Below, piece after piece: positions 59,934-64,000 of a stretch of DNA of 64,000 nucleotides. This DNA comes from JAGQYH01 sp041393015. GTDB taxonomy: Bacteria > Bacteroidota > Bacteroidia > Chitinophagales > JADIYW01. Every line of letters starts with the position of its first letter. Position 1 is the first letter of the stretch. The DNA is taken from contig JAWKKV010000001.1 in assembly GCA_041393015.1 (NCBI GenBank), forward strand, positions 868,001-932,000, written 5' to 3'. The notes beneath the pieces are model-generated. The model worked only from the letters and a program-made list of their open reading frames with translations, was not told where the DNA came from and did no database searches. A program made the position numbers and the translations under genes.

Positions 59934-61226
59934 ATGAGATATTTTTTCTTTTGTATTGTAATAATGAGCGGTATTTTGAGTAAGGGTTTGATAGCTCAGG
60001 ATTTTTCAGAGCATAGAGTTCCATTTACTGCGGTTTCTTTTTTACTTACAGATGTACAGCCAAGAACAATTGGTTTGAGTGGAATAAATGTTGTAGGTAT
60101 AACAAATACATTTTCAAGAAGTTATACATCAAATCCATCATTAAGTGCGGGATATGATGATGGAGTTCGTTTTTCATTAAACTATAACCCATATTCGATT
60201 CGAGAGGGTAATCCAGCTTTAGACAATTACAAAATAAGCAAAGAGATATTTAACCTAGCTAGTCACTTACAATTTAATTTTAAGAACAAAAATGCTATTG
60301 GTTATGATTTCAGATACTTTAACTACGGAGAAGTGATAATTTCAAATGTTTTTGGAGATAATATTCAAACCTATAAACCAAAAGATTTTGCTCTTAAGGT
60401 ATTTTACTCAAGGCTGTTTAAAAATGTACGTTTAGGTATCGCAAGTGCATATATAAGAAGTGATCTTTTTAAAGATGGGTTTGAAAAATATCTTGTGAAT
60501 ACAGTTGCTTTTGATATTGGATTTGATGGTTTTACAACAAAGCACTTTAAGGGCTCGTCATCATCATACACACTAAATTATGGTGTCAGTTTTCAAAATT
60601 TGGGACCAAATTTTAAATATGCTGAAACTGAACCAATAAACAGTATTTTACCATCTATTCTTAAAGTAGGCCTATCAAATGTCTTTCAAATCCAACCCAA
60701 AGAAAGTTCTAAATTTTTAACGAGAGTTTATATTGGGTATCAAGCGGATAAACTTTTGGCTCCAACTCCGAGTTCAGAAGACAATGATAATAATGGAATC
60801 TTTGATTTTCTAGAAAGAAAATGGGCAGGTCAAGTTTTTGGATCTTTTGCTGATGCACCAGACGGATTTAAGGAAGAAATGAAAGAAATTAATCATCATA
60901 TTGGTGGAGGAGTGGAATTGATTTTTGATAATGAAGTAATGTTTGCCTTAAATTCAGGGATATTTTTAGAAAACAAATATAAAGGAAATAGAAAGAACGT
61001 GTCATTATCTCCAGTTATTGGCATTAAAGGATTTAATATTGAATATACTTATACTTTTAGCTTAAATGAAACTGGACCACTTAATAGTGTTCATCAGTTT
61101 GGTATTAATTTACAAGTAGCTAAAATTGCTCCCAAACTAGGCTACAATAATTGGACGAATCCTACAAAAGACAAACAGCTTATAAAGGATGATACAGAGG
61201 AAGCAGATAAATTGTTTAAACTATGA
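59934..61226 (+). CDS. PorV-family outer-membrane protein (T9SS)
   Basis: The 430-residue protein has a signal peptide (MRYFFFCIVIMSGILSKG, cleaved near IAQ) and a PorV/LptO-like barrel. PFTAVSFLLTDVQPRTIGLS corresponds to the PorV N-terminal strand pair, AIGYDFRYFNYGEVIISN to the central hairpins, FGSFADAPDGFKEEMKEI to a PorV signature, and LENKYKGNRKNVSLSP to the late strands. PorV shuttles T9SS cargo to the surface attachment complex. PorU is not adjacent, and the usual GGMGDAG-type segment is absent, so this could be a divergent paralogue. Its stop overlaps a pseudogene ATG (ATGA). Confidence 0.8.
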   Translation: MRYFFFCIVIMSGILSKGLIAQDFSEHRVPFTAVSFLLTDVQPRTIGLSGINVVGITNTFSRSYTSNPSLSAGYDDGVRFSLNYNPYSIREGNPALDNYKISKEIFNLASHLQFNFKNKNAIGYDFRYFNYGEVIISNVFGDNIQTYKPKDFALKVFYSRLFKNVRLGIASAYIRSDLFKDGFEKYLVNTVAFDIGFDGFTTKHFKGSSSSYTLNYGVSFQNLGPNFKYAETEPINSILPSILKVGLSNVFQIQPKESSKFLTRVYIGYQADKLLAPTPSSEDNDNNGIFDFLERKWAGQVFGSFADAPDGFKEEMKEINHHIGGGVELIFDNEVMFALNSGIFLENKYKGNRKNVSLSPVIGIKGFNIEYTYTFSLNETGPLNSVHQFGINLQVAKIAPKLGYNNWTNPTKDKQLIKDDTEEADKLFKL

Positions 61227-61342
61227 ATATCGAAATAAACACCCTTCAAAACTCTGTGGTTCAATTATTGGTTTCGCTCAATAAGGTAGAAGCATTTGAT
61301 AGCTAAGAACAATTGCCAAACTGGCAGATTTAAAGTATTGAG
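61223..61342 (+). pseudogene. Truncated copy of the 115-aa gene at 62550
   Basis: The ATG overlaps the PorV-family stop. The next 40 codons align with the start of the gene at 62550-62897, sharing exact runs CTTCAAAACTCTGTGGTTCA and GAAGCATTTGATAGCTA. An in-frame TAA (61304-61306, TAT in the intact gene) and a second at 61331-61333 break it, and similarity fades after ATTGAG. The 79 bases from 61343 to the FAH gene have no clear feature. Confidence 0.85.
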
Positions 61343-61421
61343 GGGGGAAGGTCATTGCTCGAAAACCACTTTTTAACGGATAATCATATTAGTTATTTTA
61401 GCCAGAAAGTTAAACTCTCCA

Positions 61422-62462
61422 ATGTTTAAATACATAAGTTTAGTAATTGTAGTTCTTTTATTGGTGCTTGTAACAACGACGGCGTATATGTCAAGACCGC
61501 TTTTCTCAGAGCAAAGATCTGAACTACCCGCATTACCTGCGATTGCTCCAAGAAGTCAAGCAGTAACTTTTGCAAGAACGGAAAACGGTTTGTATTTAGT
61601 TACCGATATTCAATCTCAAAATATTGAAGCCATTAACATTTCATCTATTTATGGTTCAGACACACAATTGGATCTCATAAAGCTCTATCAAAAAATTGGT
61701 CATGATTCAATGACTAAAATTACCGGTCCATTAGAAATTATCGATTTAAATGAGCTTCAATTACCTATGGATTTTGGTGCGGTACACCTTGCAGCAGGTA
61801 CCAATTACAAAGAGCATTCAGAGGAAGTATTATTAGACGATCCACCTTTTCTTTTTCCCAAAAATATTCCACCAACACCATGGAATGCCTCTATAAAATA
61901 TACTAAGCGGCTTGATTACGAAGCAGAATTGGCAGCAGTTCCTCTTTCAACTATTCAATCTCCTGATGATAAACCATTCTTTGGATTGATTTTGGCTAAT
62001 GATTTTACAGATCGTTGGACGCTTATAAAAGGCTTGAATCTTCGTAAACCTATGGGAACAACTGGCTTTGCGGCATCAAAGGGCCAAAAAAGCTTTCTGC
62101 CAACAGGTTGTTTCTTAGTAATACCAAAGGATGAGGATTTTTACAATACTATTGAACTCAGGCTTTATGTCAATAATAAGTTGAGACAAAGATTTAAAGC
62201 GGAGGATATGATTCTTAAAATAAATGATATTGTACAACAATCTTTTGTTGATAGCAATAATGTCTTCTATAATGGCAAAACAGAGGTGGCGTTGATTCCT
62301 AAAGAAGGTATAAAAGGAGGTTCTATGATTTTAACAGGAACTGCAGGCGGCGTGATATTTAAACCAGTTAATATTTGGTGGCAGGGAATTTACCTTAAAA
62401 AGGGAGATGTCGTAAGAACGGAAGCAAGTTTTTTAGGAAATCTAGAAAACAAAATTGATTGA
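61422..62462 (+). CDS. FAH-fold protein with N-terminal membrane anchor
   Basis: The 346-residue protein has an N-terminal hydrophobic helix (about 5-22) and a Pro-rich linker, then a fumarylacetoacetate-hydrolase fold. GTNYKEH (126-132) marks the fold, with probable metal ligands Glu167, Glu169 (LDYEAELAAV) and Asp194 (LANDFTDRW), TTGFAASKGQKSFLPTG, and GTAGGVIFKP near the C-terminus. FAH-family enzymes are normally soluble cytoplasmic hydrolases, decarboxylases or isomerases. An anchored, probably periplasmic form is unusual. It lies inside a duplicated locus. Confidence 0.82.
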   Translation: MFKYISLVIVVLLLVLVTTTAYMSRPLFSEQRSELPALPAIAPRSQAVTFARTENGLYLVTDIQSQNIEAINISSIYGSDTQLDLIKLYQKIGHDSMTKITGPLEIIDLNELQLPMDFGAVHLAAGTNYKEHSEEVLLDDPPFLFPKNIPPTPWNASIKYTKRLDYEAELAAVPLSTIQSPDDKPFFGLILANDFTDRWTLIKGLNLRKPMGTTGFAASKGQKSFLPTGCFLVIPKDEDFYNTIELRLYVNNKLRQRFKAEDMILKINDIVQQSFVDSNNVFYNGKTEVALIPKEGIKGGSMILTGTAGGVIFKPVNIWWQGIYLKKGDVVRTEASFLGNLENKID

Positions 62463-62497
62463 AATCTTAAAAACATATTTTTCTCAACCTGATTCTT

Positions 62498-62546
62498 ATT
62501 TGATTACGCATTATTTGGAATGGGATTAGAAAATGCCGAAATTTGA
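62498..62546 (+). pseudogene. 3' remnant of a TIGR02757 gene
   Basis: Bases 62498-62533 are identical to the last part of the TIGR02757 gene (59863-59898) and are in the corresponding frame. They encode FDYALFGMGLENAEI before a TGA at 62544-62546. The 115-aa gene begins 3 bases later. The rest of the TIGR02757 copy is absent. Confidence 0.85.
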
Positions 62547-62549
62547 ATC

Positions 62550-62897
62550 ATGAATACCGAATTAAGCACACTTCAAAACTCTGTGGTTCAGTTGTTAGTT
62601 TCACCCAATGAAGTGGAAGCATTTGATAGCTATGAGCAGTTGCGAAACTGGTTAATTGAAAATATTGAGTGGTTGTTGGATCATGATTTTGAGCGATTGT
62701 TGAGTGTTTTATACAGAATTGATGTATCTGAGATTAGGGTTAGGAAATTAATAGAACAAAACGAAGGGGAAGATGCTGCAGGCATTATGGCAGATCTAAT
62801 TTTGGAGCGACAAGCACAAAAAATTGAAAGCAGAAAGAAATATTCCACTCCCAAAGACAACAAATACTTTGATGATGAAGCGGAAAGATGGGATTAA
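62550..62897 (+). CDS. Conserved hypothetical protein, 115 aa
   Basis: The acidic helical protein is of unknown function. It has amphipathic helices NSVVQLLVSPNEVEAFDSYE, LRNWLIENIEWLLDHDFERL and VSEIRVRKLIEQNEGEDAAG, with a charged, aromatic end KDNKYFDDEAERWD. A truncated second copy (61223-61342) lies after the PorV-family gene. The 3 bases upstream separate it from a TIGR02757 remnant, which suggests it was originally the gene following TIGR02757. Confidence 0.75.
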   Translation: MNTELSTLQNSVVQLLVSPNEVEAFDSYEQLRNWLIENIEWLLDHDFERLLSVLYRIDVSEIRVRKLIEQNEGEDAAGIMADLILERQAQKIESRKKYSTPKDNKYFDDEAERWD

Positions 62898-63013
62898 ACA
62901 AATCTGCTTCAAAAAATAGTCTGAAATAATATAATTACATTAAAACGCAACGGATAGCATTAACAGCTCATCTAATGTTACAAATCTAATTACCTTAGTA
63001 TTTAAATTATACC

Positions 63014-63829
63014 TTGTTGAAGAAGTCATTATTCTTAGTTGTACTATTTGTCTTAACCATCAGTATTAATGGTTTTGGTCAGAAAGGCTTTTATGCCGGA
63101 TTTTCCGGGAATGCCGGAATTTCTGCTATTGGTAATCAAAACCTTTATGGTCTAAAGTGGAGCTATTTAAATAACGACAAAACTTTCGATCCGGCCTATA
63201 AACTTACCTTAGGTTATGGCGCCAATGCCAAAATAGGATACAATTTTTCACCGCCACTTGGAATGCAATTTGAGTTAGGCTATCAGAAGAGAGGTCAGAA
63301 TTATGAAGACACTGACGGTAAAGATGTGACACATACTAAAGATATCTCGCTCAATTATATTACTACAGGAGTCTATTTTAGATATACCAGCATTTTTAGA
63401 AAGAACTTTTACAAACGAGAGCAAAAAGTAAGATTGGCAATTACAGTCGGCCCTCAAATTAATGTTTTGGTTTCGGCGGACCAAACTTATAGCTTGTCGG
63501 GTGAAATTATAGATGCTTTTGGACTAGATTTAACGGATATTGATTACCCATCTAATAATCCGCCACAATGGACAAGTGACTATAATTTTACCTCAACAGA
63601 TAATGATAAGGAGTTGTTTAGAAATGTTGATATTGGTTTGTTGGCAAGGGTTGGAGTAGATTTTTATCCTAAAAAATGGTTTTTTATATCACCAACATTA
63701 ACCTCTTATTTGAGTTTAACCGATATTAATAATAAGGATTATACTCAACATTCAGGCTACGGACAAAGTAGGAATTTTTCAGTCGGTTTTGAGTTGGGCA
63801 TTGGATTCTACGTCAATAAGAAGTCTTAA
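63014..63829 (+). CDS. Outer-membrane beta-barrel protein, TTG start
   Basis: The 271-residue protein has a signal peptide LLKKSLFLVVLFVLTISIN (cleavage near FGQ). Barrel strands follow, such as GFYAGFSGNAGISAIGN, LGMQFELGYQKRGQN, SLNYITTGVYFRYTSIF and a C-terminal FSVGFELGIGFYVNKKS. The frame opens with TTG codons at 63014 and 63017 and has no ATG before the signal peptide, so a TTG start is used. It resembles PorT-like barrels, with ligand unknown. Its stop overlaps the stop of the convergent YciI-like gene. Confidence 0.8.
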   Translation: MLKKSLFLVVLFVLTISINGFGQKGFYAGFSGNAGISAIGNQNLYGLKWSYLNNDKTFDPAYKLTLGYGANAKIGYNFSPPLGMQFELGYQKRGQNYEDTDGKDVTHTKDISLNYITTGVYFRYTSIFRKNFYKREQKVRLAITVGPQINVLVSADQTYSLSGEIIDAFGLDLTDIDYPSNNPPQWTSDYNFTSTDNDKELFRNVDIGLLARVGVDFYPKKWFFISPTLTSYLSLTDINNKDYTQHSGYGQSRNFSVGFELGIGFYVNKKS

Positions 63830-64000
63830 AAATCTTTTTTCTTTAACTTATCATGATAATCTTTCACTAGCATAAGGCTGGCAGAACCATACCATGGTTT
63901 TAACTCCATCACTAAGCTCCCCGCTTGTATAGCTGGATCACTCTCGGTTAATGCTCTGGCTGATTCAATATCTTCTACATCAAAAATATAGATACCTCTT
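63826..64000 (-). CDS. YciI-like protein (3' end, partial)
   Basis: Read from the window edge on the minus strand, the frame gives 57 residues: RGIYIFDVEDIESARALTES, then DPAIQAGSLVMELKPWYGSA and a basic end. The DPxxxAG and KPWYGSA segments match the YCII-related ferredoxin-like domain, where the Asp is the usual conserved residue. The N-terminal part is outside the window. Its stop codon overlaps the stop of the beta-barrel gene by two bases. Confidence 0.8.
   Translation of the reverse strand, partial: RGIYIFDVEDIESARALTESDPAIQAGSLVMELKPWYGSASLMLVKDYHDKLKKKDF

Overview
The window is a stretch of chromosome from a member of the Bacteroidota, most likely a flavobacterium-like lineage. Several things point there. 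The DNA is AT-rich. Promoter-like boxes of the TAnnTTTG type occur and Shine-Dalgarno sequences are largely absent. There is a type IX secretion (T9SS) cargo protein with a C-terminal sorting domain, a PorV-family outer-membrane protein, many PorT-like beta-barrels, a GYDIA-type GHMP kinase, a DUF4175 protein and a two-domain DsbD. No rRNA, tRNA, CRISPR array, prophage or intact insertion sequence was seen. Genus and habitat cannot be read from the sequence.

Layout. 1-8.5 kb: small hypotheticals; a divergent YceI lipoprotein/MarR regulator pair with a palindromic operator candidate; a T9SS cargo protein; an acyl-CoA oxidase-like enzyme; an iodotyrosine-deiodinase-type nitroreductase; and a large lipoprotein. 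8.7-18.8 kb: an AI-2E-family permease, then a stress-type cluster (coiled-coil lipoprotein, beta-barrel, lmo0937-type mini membrane protein, AraC regulator, CsbD, hemerythrin, DUF2254, DUF1232). Three of these genes share a leader motif that I do not recognise. 18.8-26.6 kb: a papain-like lipoprotein beside a pentapeptide-repeat lipoprotein, a haloalkane dehalogenase, an overlapping truncated-haemoglobin/amidotransferase pair, and a NarL-type response regulator, an HTH-only relative and a TPR histidine kinase. 26.7-33.4 kb: a mevalonate-pathway operon (fni, mvaA, GHMP kinase), a SMUG2-type glycosylase, a LysE exporter and an acyl-CoA dehydrogenase. 33.5-47.8 kb: a voltage-sensor-like protein with no visible pore, an ATP-grasp enzyme, serine dehydratase, DsbD, PurQ and an OppABC peptide importer. 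47.9-58.5 kb: a TIGR01777 epimerase, YbeY, an anti-sigma-type ATPase, DUF4175, a glycosyltransferase, NhaD, DUF1015 and a cystathionine synthase/lyase. 58.5-64 kb: a PrsW protease, a TIGR02757 protein, a PorV-family protein, a membrane-anchored FAH-fold protein, a small conserved protein, a beta-barrel and the 3' end of a YciI-like gene.

How genes work together. fni-mvaA-GHMP kinase supplies isoprenoid precursors. The kinase at 24817-26610 and regulator at 22789-23442 are a plausible two-component pair. OppA-B-C form an importer whose ATPases are not here. PorV and the cargo protein at 2341-3837 belong to the same secretion pathway. The stress cluster may be co-regulated through the shared leader motif.

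Main points for follow-up: the shared stress-cluster motif (10287, 13028 and 13900); the pore-less voltage sensor (33509-34603); a fragmented duplication around PorV/FAH (59863-62550); a dispersed repeat inserted in frame into the GHMP kinase (29270-29303); simple-sequence repeats placed directly after stop codons; an 18-bp NarL-like 7-2-7 palindrome (23703-23720); and a deiodinase and a haloalkane dehalogenase with intact active sites.
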